Assembly (NCBI GenBank): GCA_017397105.1
Contig: JAFQKF010000033.1
Location: forward strand, 62,001 to 126,000
Source: Clostridia bacterium
GTDB lineage: Bacteria > Bacillota > Clostridia > Oscillospirales > Acutalibacteraceae
Length of the DNA stretch: 64,000 nucleotides
Direction of reading: 5' to 3'
Position 1 is the first letter of the stretch. Every line of letters starts with the position of its first letter. Below are positions 49,253 to 57,075 of the stretch, in pieces. The notes under the pieces were generated by a model. That model saw only the letters and a program-made list of their open reading frames with translations, made no database searches and was not told the DNA's origin. The translations under genes and the position numbers were made by a program.

Positions 49253-50248
49253 TCAGCCTTTTATGATTTTCATTATTTCTTCAAAGTTATTGCAGAAGTG
49301 GGAGCATACAGCCTTGGTGCCGCTGGATTCGATGTTGCCGCCTGCTATACCGATTGTGGTGTAGCCTGCAAGTCTTACGGAGCAAGCGCCTGCGCCGCTG
49401 TCCTCAATACCTACAACCCTGCTTCTGTCAGCAAAAGCCTCGCCGAGGCCTACGATTGAGGTTTCGGAATAAAGCCAGGGGTGGGGCTTGGGCGAAAGCT
49501 CGCCGAGGGTACCTACGCTGCCCTTACGAAGGGGGAAGCCTGCGGAAATGATTGCATCGTAGAAATCCTTGGGGTCTCCCATGCCGAGGGTTTTGAATGC
49601 GGAGAGGATTTCAGGCCAGGCTTTTTCATAAAGACCTGATGTTACAAGGCCGATTTTAATGCCCATGCTCTTTAATTCAAGCAGGAAATCCTTTACACCC
49701 TCTGTAGGAGTGAAAGCGCCGTCCTTGCCTCTGCCTGCCATGATTTCTTCCATTTCGCGGTGAGTGTGCTCAAAGTAGAAATCACGTGCCTTTTCAAGGG
49801 ATTCGCCGGGGCAGTATTTATCGATGCAGTACTGAAGATGCTCGGAAACGCTGTGGCCGGAAACAAAGGGAAGGTCAGCTTCCTCAAGCTCAAATTTGGG
49901 GTTACCGAGCATACTTGCCGTGCTCATCTGGATAATCCAAACCCAGAAATCCTCGCTGCGTACGGTAGTGCCGTCAAGGTCCATAAGTACAGCGTTGAGA
50001 GGATACTCGGTTTTTACGGGATAAACTGGATAATAAACGGGGTAAGCGATTGCGGATTTAACACAAGCAAGAGAATGCGAGCCGAAGGAAACGAATTCAA
50101 CCTTCTTGTCACCCGTTGCAACGATGCAGTCTACGCCGTTTTTGCCTGTTTCAAATTTACCGTCCTCGGTGGAGTTAAGAAGGTGAAAGCCGCTGTCGGG
50201 TCCGATTTCACCGAGGTCGGGGATAATGATTTTTTTGTCAAGAAGCAT
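49253..50248 (-). CDS. HAD-family phosphatase with an extra N-terminal domain
   Basis: 331 residues. The HAD core lies at about 85-330: motif I LNAVLMDLDGTTVRS, a helical cap, motif II GLVTSGLY, motif III Lys in SPKPHPWLY, motif IV VVGIEDSGAGA. It is closest to beta-phosphoglucomutase/sugar-phosphate phosphatases. The first 85 or so residues (IIIPDLGEIGPDSGFHLLNS..) are not part of the HAD fold and I recognise no family in them. ATG 50248 lies 9 bases after GAAAGG. First gene of the unit with the atypical GH38, so a phosphosugar substrate from mannoside breakdown is inferred. Confidence 0.85.
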   Translation of the reverse strand: MLLDKKIIIPDLGEIGPDSGFHLLNSTEDGKFETGKNGVDCIVATGDKKVEFVSFGSHSLACVKSAIAYPVYYPVYPVKTEYPLNAVLMDLDGTTVRSEDFWVWIIQMSTASMLGNPKFELEEADLPFVSGHSVSEHLQYCIDKYCPGESLEKARDFYFEHTHREMEEIMAGRGKDGAFTPTEGVKDFLLELKSMGIKIGLVTSGLYEKAWPEILSAFKTLGMGDPKDFYDAIISAGFPLRKGSVGTLGELSPKPHPWLYSETSIVGLGEAFADRSRVVGIEDSGAGACSVRLAGYTTIGIAGGNIESSGTKAVCSHFCNNFEEIMKIIKG

Positions 50249-50284
50249 AATAAAAAATCCTTTCAATTTGCACTATTGGGTAAC

Positions 50285-50313
50285 ATTTTATCACATAGAA
50301 ATAATAAAGTAAA
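50285..50313 (-). promoter_or_regulatory. Promoter for the HAD-GH38 unit
   Basis: Minus-strand TTTACT (50313-50308) and TAAAAT (50290-50285), 17-base spacer, within the 178-base divergent intergenic region. Confidence 0.5.
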
Positions 50314-50346
50314 CCGAAAAATAAAAAATATTATTTTATATATTTA

Positions 50347-50375
50347 TTGAAAATGTGAAAGGTTGGTGTTATACT
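50347..50375 (+). promoter_or_regulatory. Promoter for the canonical GH38 gene
   Basis: TTGAAA (50347-50352) and TATACT (50370-50375), 17-base spacer. Confidence 0.65.
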
Positions 50376-50426
50376 TGATACGTGTAAATTTTTGCAAAAA
50401 AAGATTAACAAGAAAGGAAGATATTT

Positions 50427-53400
50427 TTGGCAGAAATTAAAAACTTTGACGCTGTTGCTTCCCTTGAAGCGATGGATGCTCACGTTGACGATTGGCGCGA
50501 CGCCACAAAAGGTAAGCAGAGAGGAATTTTCTCCTTTGACGACCTTGTAACTGTTAAACTCAAAACTCTTAAAAAGAGAATTTATACCGATATCGAAACC
50601 ATTCCTGCATGGAAAATGAAGGAATGCATCTATAAAGGCATTGATGATTATGAATTCTTCTATGACGAGTGGAAAGAGCTCAACGTAGGTGACCGCTGGG
50701 GCAACAACGGCTGGAGCGCATTCTTCAAGAATTCCTTTGATATGCCCGCTCGCTTTGCAGGCAAGAAGGTAACTCTTAACGTTTATTTCGGCGGTGACTC
50801 CCTGCTTTCCGTAAACGGCGAACCCTATCAGGGTCTTGACCCCTTCAGGAACTCCGTATTGCTCACCAACTGCGCAAAGGGTGACGAGCATTACGATATT
50901 GATATCGAGTCATATTACGTATGGCATTCAAATGAATCCACGGTTAAAACTCTTTCCTGCTCCTTCATCGGTGTTTCCGACCCTGAGATTGAAGAGATTT
51001 ACTGGGATTTCAAAGCTGCTTTCAACGCACTCTTTATGCCTGTTCTTGATACAGGTCTCGGCGAGCTCATCAGAGCCGCTCTCAAGGAAGCGTTCACTCA
51101 CGTAAACTTCGACCTTGAGGGTGAGGAATTCAAAGCAGAGCTCCGCCTTGCACAGAAGGTGCTTAAGGAAAAGGTTTACAATAACCCCAACTATGCATCA
51201 ATCGGTAAGCTTGCTCTCGTAGGTAACTCCCACCTTGATATCGTTTTCATGTGGGCATATAAAGAGTACGTACGCAAGCTTGGCAGAACTCACGCAACAA
51301 TGCTCCGCCTTATGGAGCAGTACCCGGACTTTATCTTCTCTCAGAGCACAGCTGTTACATATATCGAAATGGAAAAGAGATACCCCAACCTCTTTGAGCA
51401 GGTTAAGAAGCGCATTGAAGAGGGCAGATGGGAATACATCGGCGCAATGTGGGTTGAGCCTGACTGTAACCTCGTTTCAGGTGAATCCTTTGCCCGTCAG
51501 CTTCTTCACGGCGTAAGATATGCTGAAAAGACCTTCGGCATCACTCCCAAAACCTGCTGGGTTCCCGACGTTTTCGGTAACGGCTACGCAATGCCCCAGA
51601 TTCTCAAGAAGGCAGGCGTTGAATATTTCGTAACTCATAAGATGGGTATCTGGAACGATACAAACCCCTGGCAGTATAATACCTTCTGGTGGGAAGGCCC
51701 CGACGGCTCCAAGATTTTCTCCATTGTTCCTCCCACTCACTTTATCGGCACCGTAGAGGCTGACTCCCTCAAGGTAAACTGGAGCAAGTATACCGATAAG
51801 GCAACAATCGGCGAGTCCATGTACTGCTACGGCTGGGGCGACGGCGGCGGCGGTGTTGACACCGAAATGCTCGAATACGTAAAGCGTTACAGCAAGTTCC
51901 CCGGTCTTCCCGAGGCAAAGCCCAGCAAGATTGAAGATTCTCTTGCAAGAATGAAGGCGAATGCCACCGAAACCAATATCCCCACCTGGAAAGACGAGCT
52001 TTACCTTGAAGAGCACAGAGGCGTTCATACAACAAAGGCTCTTCTTAAGAAGCTCAACAGATACAGCGAGAATCTTTACCGTCAGGCAGAGCTTTTCTCA
52101 AGCATTGCAATGAAGTACGGTTACAAGTATCCTCTTGACAGACTCAACGAAGGCTGGCAGATGATTCTTACAAACCAGTTCCACGATTCTCTCCCCGGTT
52201 CACACATTACCGAAGTTTTCGGCGAGCTTTGCGCAATTTACGATAACATTATCGAAATCGGTGAGTCCGTAAGGGATGAAGCTCTCGGCGTTATCGCAGG
52301 CAATGCTGACGGCAGTGCCAAGTACGGCAAGCCCTTCGCTCTCTTCAACTCCCTCGGCGTAGCTGCAACCTCAAAGGTTGAGCTTCCCTACAAGGACGTT
52401 GAAATTTATGACGAAAACGGCAATAAGGTTCCTGCCCAGAAGTACGTTAAGCTTGACGGCAGCGAAGTTCTTGTTTTCGTAGCAAAGGACGTTCCTGCAG
52501 TAGGTTATAAAGTATACTACACCAAGCCCGGCACTGTTGCCGAGGCAAAGGCAGTTGAAGCAAACGAAGTTGAGAACAGCCGCTTCAAGGTTGTATTTGA
52601 CGGGGCTGCTGAAATCACTTCCGTTTACGATAAGACAAACGCACGCGAAGTTCTCTGCGGCAAGGGTAACGTTTTCCGCATTTACGAGGACCTTCCCGGC
52701 AAGTACGATGCATGGGATATCGTTGCAACATACGTTGACCGTGAGTTTGAAACAAAGCCCGGTAAGATTGCCGGAGTCAGCATCGGTGACGTATTCACCT
52801 GCGTTACAATCCTCAAGGATGTAAATAAGTCACAGGTTAAGCAGAACATTCTTCTTTACAACGAGCTTGACCGCATTGATTTTGATACCTACATCAACTG
52901 GAATGAGCAGGAGAAGCTTCTTAAGGTTGGCTTTGACGTTGATATCAAGGCTCAGAAGTTCACAAGAGATATCGCTTACGCAACCATCGAAAGCTCCAAC
53001 TACCGCCACAATCCTTACGATAAGGCAAAGTTTGAGGTTTCTGCTCATAACTTCATTGATATGTCTGAAGATGCTTACGGACTTTCAATCCTCAACGATT
53101 GCAAGTACGGTTATGAGGTAGATAAGCAGAGAATGATTATAACTCTCCTCAAGGCTCCCATGAATCCTGACCCCAAGTCAGACAGAGGCGAGCACTACTT
53201 CACATATTCTCTCTATCCTCACGCAGGCAGCTGGAAGCAGGCTGAAACCATCACAAGAGGTCTTGAAATCAACAACCCCATGAAGGCTGTTGAGCTTGAT
53301 GAAAATGCCAAGGGTGATGCGGTCAAGTCCTTCATCAGCGTTTCTGCATCCAACGTTCCTCTTGAGGCAGTCAAGAAGTGCGAGGATGAGGATGCTTACA

Positions 53401-53591
53401 TTGTAAGATTTGTTGAAAAGACAGGCGCGCGCACCGACGTTACCGTTGATTTCTTCAGCGATATTGCAGAAGTAAGCGAATGCGACCTTCTTGAAAGAAA
53501 CGACGTGGCATTTGACGGCTTTGAGGGCAACAAGCTCAGCTTTGCAATCAATCCCTTTGAAATCAAGTGCTTCAAGGTTAAAACAAAATAA
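50427..53591 (+). CDS. GH38 alpha-mannosidase (Man2C1-like)
   Basis: 1054 residues. An N-terminal beta-rich domain (about 1-250; WSAFFKNSFDMPARFAGKKV) precedes the GH38 catalytic domain: zinc pair in GNSHLDIVFMW (His269, Asp271), nucleophile Asp381 in CWVPDVFGNGYAMPQIL, and zinc His in TNQFHDSLPGSHI. The middle and C-terminal beta domains follow. This is the cytosolic class II type that trims mannose from oligosaccharides of N-glycan origin. No signal peptide. The start codon is TTG (AAAGG about 9 bases upstream); no nearer ATG fits. The esterase gene follows after 18 bases. Divergent from the HAD/atypical GH38 unit. Confidence 0.94.
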   Translation: MAEIKNFDAVASLEAMDAHVDDWRDATKGKQRGIFSFDDLVTVKLKTLKKRIYTDIETIPAWKMKECIYKGIDDYEFFYDEWKELNVGDRWGNNGWSAFFKNSFDMPARFAGKKVTLNVYFGGDSLLSVNGEPYQGLDPFRNSVLLTNCAKGDEHYDIDIESYYVWHSNESTVKTLSCSFIGVSDPEIEEIYWDFKAAFNALFMPVLDTGLGELIRAALKEAFTHVNFDLEGEEFKAELRLAQKVLKEKVYNNPNYASIGKLALVGNSHLDIVFMWAYKEYVRKLGRTHATMLRLMEQYPDFIFSQSTAVTYIEMEKRYPNLFEQVKKRIEEGRWEYIGAMWVEPDCNLVSGESFARQLLHGVRYAEKTFGITPKTCWVPDVFGNGYAMPQILKKAGVEYFVTHKMGIWNDTNPWQYNTFWWEGPDGSKIFSIVPPTHFIGTVEADSLKVNWSKYTDKATIGESMYCYGWGDGGGGVDTEMLEYVKRYSKFPGLPEAKPSKIEDSLARMKANATETNIPTWKDELYLEEHRGVHTTKALLKKLNRYSENLYRQAELFSSIAMKYGYKYPLDRLNEGWQMILTNQFHDSLPGSHITEVFGELCAIYDNIIEIGESVRDEALGVIAGNADGSAKYGKPFALFNSLGVAATSKVELPYKDVEIYDENGNKVPAQKYVKLDGSEVLVFVAKDVPAVGYKVYYTKPGTVAEAKAVEANEVENSRFKVVFDGAAEITSVYDKTNAREVLCGKGNVFRIYEDLPGKYDAWDIVATYVDREFETKPGKIAGVSIGDVFTCVTILKDVNKSQVKQNILLYNELDRIDFDTYINWNEQEKLLKVGFDVDIKAQKFTRDIAYATIESSNYRHNPYDKAKFEVSAHNFIDMSEDAYGLSILNDCKYGYEVDKQRMIITLLKAPMNPDPKSDRGEHYFTYSLYPHAGSWKQAETITRGLEINNPMKAVELDENAKGDAVKSFISVSASNVPLEAVKKCEDEDAYIVRFVEKTGARTDVTVDFFSDIAEVSECDLLERNDVAFDGFEGNKLSFAINPFEIKCFKVKTK

Positions 53592-53609
53592 TTTTGCGGG
53601 AGTGACAGC

Positions 53610-54350
53610 ATGAAAACTCAGTTTATAGAGCTTGCAAACGAAGGCGTAAGCCTTACCGCTTACATCCTTGATTCATCCCCCGAACTCAGCAATTGGGAAA
53701 AAAGACCCGCTGTTCTTGTTATCCCCGGCGGAGCATACAAGTTTTGCTCCGACCGTGAGGCTGAGCCTGTAGCCATGGCTTTTTGCGCAAGGGGCTACAA
53801 CGCATTTGTGCTTCGCTATTCAATCGGCGAGGGCAAGGCGGCATTCCCCCGTCCTCTGGACGATGCAAAGCAGGCGCTTTCAATGATTCGCGAAAAAGCG
53901 GATGAATGGAATATTGAGGTTGATAAAATTGCGGCAATCGGATTTTCGGCAGGCGGTCATCTTTGCGCCTCGCTTTCCGCAATGTCCGATATCAAGCCCA
54001 ATGCATCAATTCTCTGCTATCCGTGCATTCTTGAATCCATGAGTTCGATTCTTGCAGAGCCTATACCTTCCGTTGATGCTTACGTTGATGCAAATACTCC
54101 GCCTACCTTTATTGTTTCCAGCAGAGAGGACGGCGCCGTGCCCATAGAGAATTCCCTTCGCTATGCGGATGCCCTTGAAAAAGCGGGTGTTGACTTTGAA
54201 ATGCATATCTACGCAAAGGGTCATCACGGATTTTCACTTGCAAATTCCGTTGTTTATTCCCACATGGATGCCCTTGAATACAACAAGCATCTTTCCGGCT
54301 GGTTTGATATATGCATGACTTGGCTTAATAAAACGTTTGGCATAAAGTAA
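53610..54350 (+). CDS. Alpha/beta-hydrolase, BD-FAE/acetylesterase-like
   Basis: 246 residues, no signal peptide. PAVLVIPGGAYKFCSDREAEP (oxyanion region), nucleophile elbow in IGFSAGGHLCASL, Asp in SSREDGAVP, and His in YAKGHHGFSLA complete the triad. The pattern matches the BD-FAE/AXE carbohydrate-esterase-type hydrolases that remove acetyl groups from sugars. Its position after the mannosidase suggests deacetylation of imported glycans in the cytoplasm; the substrate is inferred. GGGAG lies before the ATG. Confidence 0.88.
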   Translation: MKTQFIELANEGVSLTAYILDSSPELSNWEKRPAVLVIPGGAYKFCSDREAEPVAMAFCARGYNAFVLRYSIGEGKAAFPRPLDDAKQALSMIREKADEWNIEVDKIAAIGFSAGGHLCASLSAMSDIKPNASILCYPCILESMSSILAEPIPSVDAYVDANTPPTFIVSSREDGAVPIENSLRYADALEKAGVDFEMHIYAKGHHGFSLANSVVYSHMDALEYNKHLSGWFDICMTWLNKTFGIK

Positions 54351-54360
54351 AAAGGATAAC

Positions 54361-54393
54361 AAAAAGCGACTTGCATCGTGCAAGTCGCTTTTA
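54361..54393. terminator. Bidirectional terminator between esterase and FemX-like genes
   Basis: A 14-bp perfect stem AAAAGCGACTTGCA / TGCAAGTCGCTTTT with a 3-base loop. Confidence 0.9.
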
Positions 54394-54404
54394 ACTTTAA
54401 CAAA

Positions 54405-55457
54405 CTATTTTCTGTTAATGATTTTCGCCCTTATCTTTTTGGTCTTTTTGAGCAGCTTCTGAGCGAAGTTTACCGCAAAGAATCCGAGCTTGTTTATGAT
54501 AAGGTCTGCCTCGCCCATGAATTCCATGTATTCGGGGCAGAACTTTTTCTTGAAAACGAAAATTCCGTGAAGCGGATTATTTTCATCGGGATATCCGCCT
54601 CTCAGGTCATAATAACGGCAGCCCTTGGAGAGGGACCATTTTATTGCCTCCCACTGAAGCAGATAGTTTGGCTGGAGCTTTCTGTGTGAATTTGAGCTTG
54701 CGCCGTAAAGCCACCACACCTTGTCGCCGTAAAGCACGTGGAGAGTGCAGCCGATTGCCTCGCCCTCGTAGTAAGCAAAGCAGATTCTTGCATTTTCGCC
54801 GTAGGCTTCCATAACTCTTCTGAAGTATTCGGGTCCGCGGGTTGCGAAGTTGTCCCTTTCGCCGGTGATTACCATGATTCTGTGGAATTCTTCAACGGAC
54901 TCAATACCCTTTTCAACGATTTCGACGTTGTTCTTTATAGCGTATCTTACGGCATTTCTTGCCTTGGGATGAATAAGCATCATTGCCTCTTCCTCGTTTT
55001 CGCCGTTGAGGGGGAGGCGGAAAATATACCTTGACTGTATGGTGTTGTAATCGGCGTTTCTGTCCTTGAAGGTAAAGCCGAGTTTTTCAAGCAGAGAGGT
55101 GTATTTTTCGTTGGTAACAAGAGCGTCCGTATCAATGGTGAAAGCGTAGGCCTTGTTCTTTACGCCGTAATCTCTTGCGGCGGTAAGAAGCTCCGTTACG
55201 GTTTCTTCATCGTCAAGGTCGCATACAGGGCCTCTTGGTGCATACATCATTGACCAGGGCATCATCGGCATTTTGCGAAGCAGGATTGCGCAAACGCCTC
55301 TTATGCTGCCGTTTTCATCCCTTGAGATGATACCGCGCCAGCTCCAGTTATTCTTAACCTTTCCCCATGCGCTCGCCTGCATCATATGACCCTTGGGGCT
55401 TGATGCTACAAACGCGTCAAATTCTGCGGCATTGTCAATTTTTACAATCTCAATCAT
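54405..55457 (-). CDS. FemX/FemAB-type peptidoglycan bridge aminoacyltransferase
   Basis: 350 residues forming two GNAT-like halves. GHMMQASAWGKVKNNWSW at the N-terminus, MYAPRGPVCDL, and YDLRGGYPDENNPLHGIFVFKKKFCPEYMEFMGE near the C-terminus are typical of Fem transferases. They add amino acids from aminoacyl-tRNA to lipid-linked peptidoglycan precursors; a basic C-terminal tail (KKTKKIRAKI) would favour membrane contact. Which residue it adds is unknown. Its start overlaps the end of cca by 8 bases, so the two are co-transcribed. Confidence 0.9.
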   Translation of the reverse strand: MIEIVKIDNAAEFDAFVASSPKGHMMQASAWGKVKNNWSWRGIISRDENGSIRGVCAILLRKMPMMPWSMMYAPRGPVCDLDDEETVTELLTAARDYGVKNKAYAFTIDTDALVTNEKYTSLLEKLGFTFKDRNADYNTIQSRYIFRLPLNGENEEEAMMLIHPKARNAVRYAIKNNVEIVEKGIESVEEFHRIMVITGERDNFATRGPEYFRRVMEAYGENARICFAYYEGEAIGCTLHVLYGDKVWWLYGASSNSHRKLQPNYLLQWEAIKWSLSKGCRYYDLRGGYPDENNPLHGIFVFKKKFCPEYMEFMGEADLIINKLGFFAVNFAQKLLKKTKKIRAKIINRK

Positions 55458-56661
55458 GGTTTTTCTCCTTATATAATGCTTTAGCTTTTTCTGTAAGTGC
55501 TTCGGTGGTGTTGGGGATTTCTTCGCTGAGCACGCAATCGAGCAGCAGGCTCAGTATTTCACCCACCTGAACTCCTTTTGCGCCCGTACTGTCTGAAACG
55601 TTTTTGCCGTTTATCGCGAGCCCTGAAATGCTGACACATTCTCCGTTTTCAAAGATTTTTTTTGCTTCGGAAAACAGATTTTCATCAAAAGACGGAAAGA
55701 CCGCCTTCTGAAAGCTGAGAAGCTCTGAAAAGTATTCTTCCGATAGGATGCCTGCAAGCTTTCTGAATTCGGATTTTGAAAGTGCGGATAAATCGGTTTT
55801 GCCGTATTTTATAAGTGTGCCGCAAAGGGCGATGAATTTATTTGAAAGACGCAGACGCCTGAGCACTTCGGGTGCCGCATCTGGCACGTCGAGCAGCAGC
55901 GCCGCCAATGCGTGCTCTGCACAGGGCTTGCAGCGTGAAAGAATAACGGGAGCTTGTCCGTTTATGCCGCTTTCGAATTCGGGTACAATGCAGGTGAATA
56001 CTTCCTTGAATTCACTTGTTATTTTAGCCGCATTTGTTCCGCATATAAGCCTGCAAAGCTCTTTTGTTATTCTTTCAATTGCTACGTTTCTGAGCAGTAA
56101 ACGGTTTTTGCGTATGCTTTTTGCTGTGTTTTCTTCAACTGAAAATCCGAGCACCGATGCAAAACGCAAAGCCCTTATGATTCTTAACGCATCTTCGTTG
56201 AATCTTGTGTCAGGGTCGCCGACACAGCGTATGATTTTATTTTTCAAATCCTCCTGCGAGGAGAAAATATCAACCAGCCCGTCACGGTGATTATAGGCCA
56301 TTGCGTTTACCGTGAAATCCCTGCGTGATAAATCGAGACAGATATCCTTTGTGAATTCAACACTGTCAGGGTGACGGTTGTCAGAATATCCCGCATCGAT
56401 GCGGAAGGTTGTAATTTCGATCGGTTCACCGTTTATAATTACGGTTACGGTGCCGTGCTTGATGCCTGTATCAATCACTCTCTTGCCGGCAAACACCTCT
56501 TTTGTCTGCTGAGCAAGAGCGCTTGTGGCGATATCCCAGTCGTTTGCGTGCCTGCCGTCAAGGCAATCCCTTACCGCTCCGCCTACAGCATAGGCATCAA
56601 ACCCTGCATCAAGCAGAGCTTCAATTGCACTATTGACATTGGCGGGGATTTCAATTAACAT
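55450..56661 (-). CDS. cca: CCA tRNA nucleotidyltransferase
   Basis: 403 residues, class II. The head domain contains AVGGAVRDCLDG and the catalytic DxD in HANDWDIATS, then GIKHGTVTV and LSRRDFTVNAMAYN; EDALRIIRALRFASVLGF lies in the neck. It builds or repairs the 3' CCA of tRNAs. GGAG is 8 bases before the start. The start codon is only 27 bases from that of the divergent ArsC-like gene. Confidence 0.95.
   Translation of the reverse strand: MLIEIPANVNSAIEALLDAGFDAYAVGGAVRDCLDGRHANDWDIATSALAQQTKEVFAGKRVIDTGIKHGTVTVIINGEPIEITTFRIDAGYSDNRHPDSVEFTKDICLDLSRRDFTVNAMAYNHRDGLVDIFSSQEDLKNKIIRCVGDPDTRFNEDALRIIRALRFASVLGFSVEENTAKSIRKNRLLLRNVAIERITKELCRLICGTNAAKITSEFKEVFTCIVPEFESGINGQAPVILSRCKPCAEHALAALLLDVPDAAPEVLRRLRLSNKFIALCGTLIKYGKTDLSALSKSEFRKLAGILSEEYFSELLSFQKAVFPSFDENLFSEAKKIFENGECVSISGLAINGKNVSDSTGAKGVQVGEILSLLLDCVLSEEIPNTTEALTEKAKALYKEKNHD
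56633..56661 (+). promoter_or_regulatory. Promoter for the ArsC/Spx-like gene
   Basis: TTGACA (56633-56638) and TAACAT (56656-56661), 17-base spacer, lying within the first codons of the divergent cca gene. Confidence 0.5.
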
Positions 56662-56688
56662 AATGTTACTCCAAGGAGGTAAGGATTT

Positions 56689-57027
56689 ATGAATATTCAG
56701 ATTTTCGGCACTTCAAAATGCTTTGATACCAAAAAGGCTCAGCGTTGGTTCAAGGAGCGATCCATCAAGTTTCAGTATATAGACCTTACGCAGAAGAACA
56801 TGAGTAAGGGAGAATACAACAGCGTCAAGGCTGCGGTGGGCTCAATGGAAGCGTTGGTAAATGAAAAATCCAAGGCATACGAAAAGCATTTTATGAAGTA
56901 TATCACAAAGGAAGCGGCGGAGGAAAAGCTGCTCGAATACGGCGAGCTTTTCAGAACTCCCATTGTACGCAACGGAAAGCAGGCAACCGTGGGTTACTGC
57001 CCCGACGTGTGGAAAAACTGGGAATGA
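56689..57027 (+). CDS. ArsC/Spx-family thioredoxin-fold protein
   Basis: 112 residues. The thioredoxin-like fold starts IQIFGTSKCFDTKKAQRWFKER, with Cys11 at the active-site position, and ends FRTPIVRNGKQATVGYCPDVWKNW. The -TP- cis-proline and the family length fit the ArsC-like group (YffB/ArsC). It has one active-site cysteine, not the CxxC of Spx. No ars genes are nearby, so arsenate reduction should not be assumed. AAGGAGG precedes the ATG by 8-9 bases. Confidence 0.88.
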   Translation: MNIQIFGTSKCFDTKKAQRWFKERSIKFQYIDLTQKNMSKGEYNSVKAAVGSMEALVNEKSKAYEKHFMKYITKEAAEEKLLEYGELFRTPIVRNGKQATVGYCPDVWKNWE

Positions 57028-57034
57028 TTTCAGA

Positions 57035-57075
57035 GCGGAGAATCCTGCTTGAGGATTCTCTGCTTTTATTTTTTA
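57035..57075. terminator. Bidirectional terminator between ArsC-like and GH29 genes
   Basis: An 11-bp stem GCGGAGAATCC / GGATTCTCTGC (one G-T pair) followed by TTTTATTTTTT on the plus strand. Confidence 0.85.

Noticed and set aside
56689-57027. Arsenate reductase
   Set aside because: The fold and one cysteine fit the ArsC family, but no arsenic-resistance genes are near and family members have other roles.
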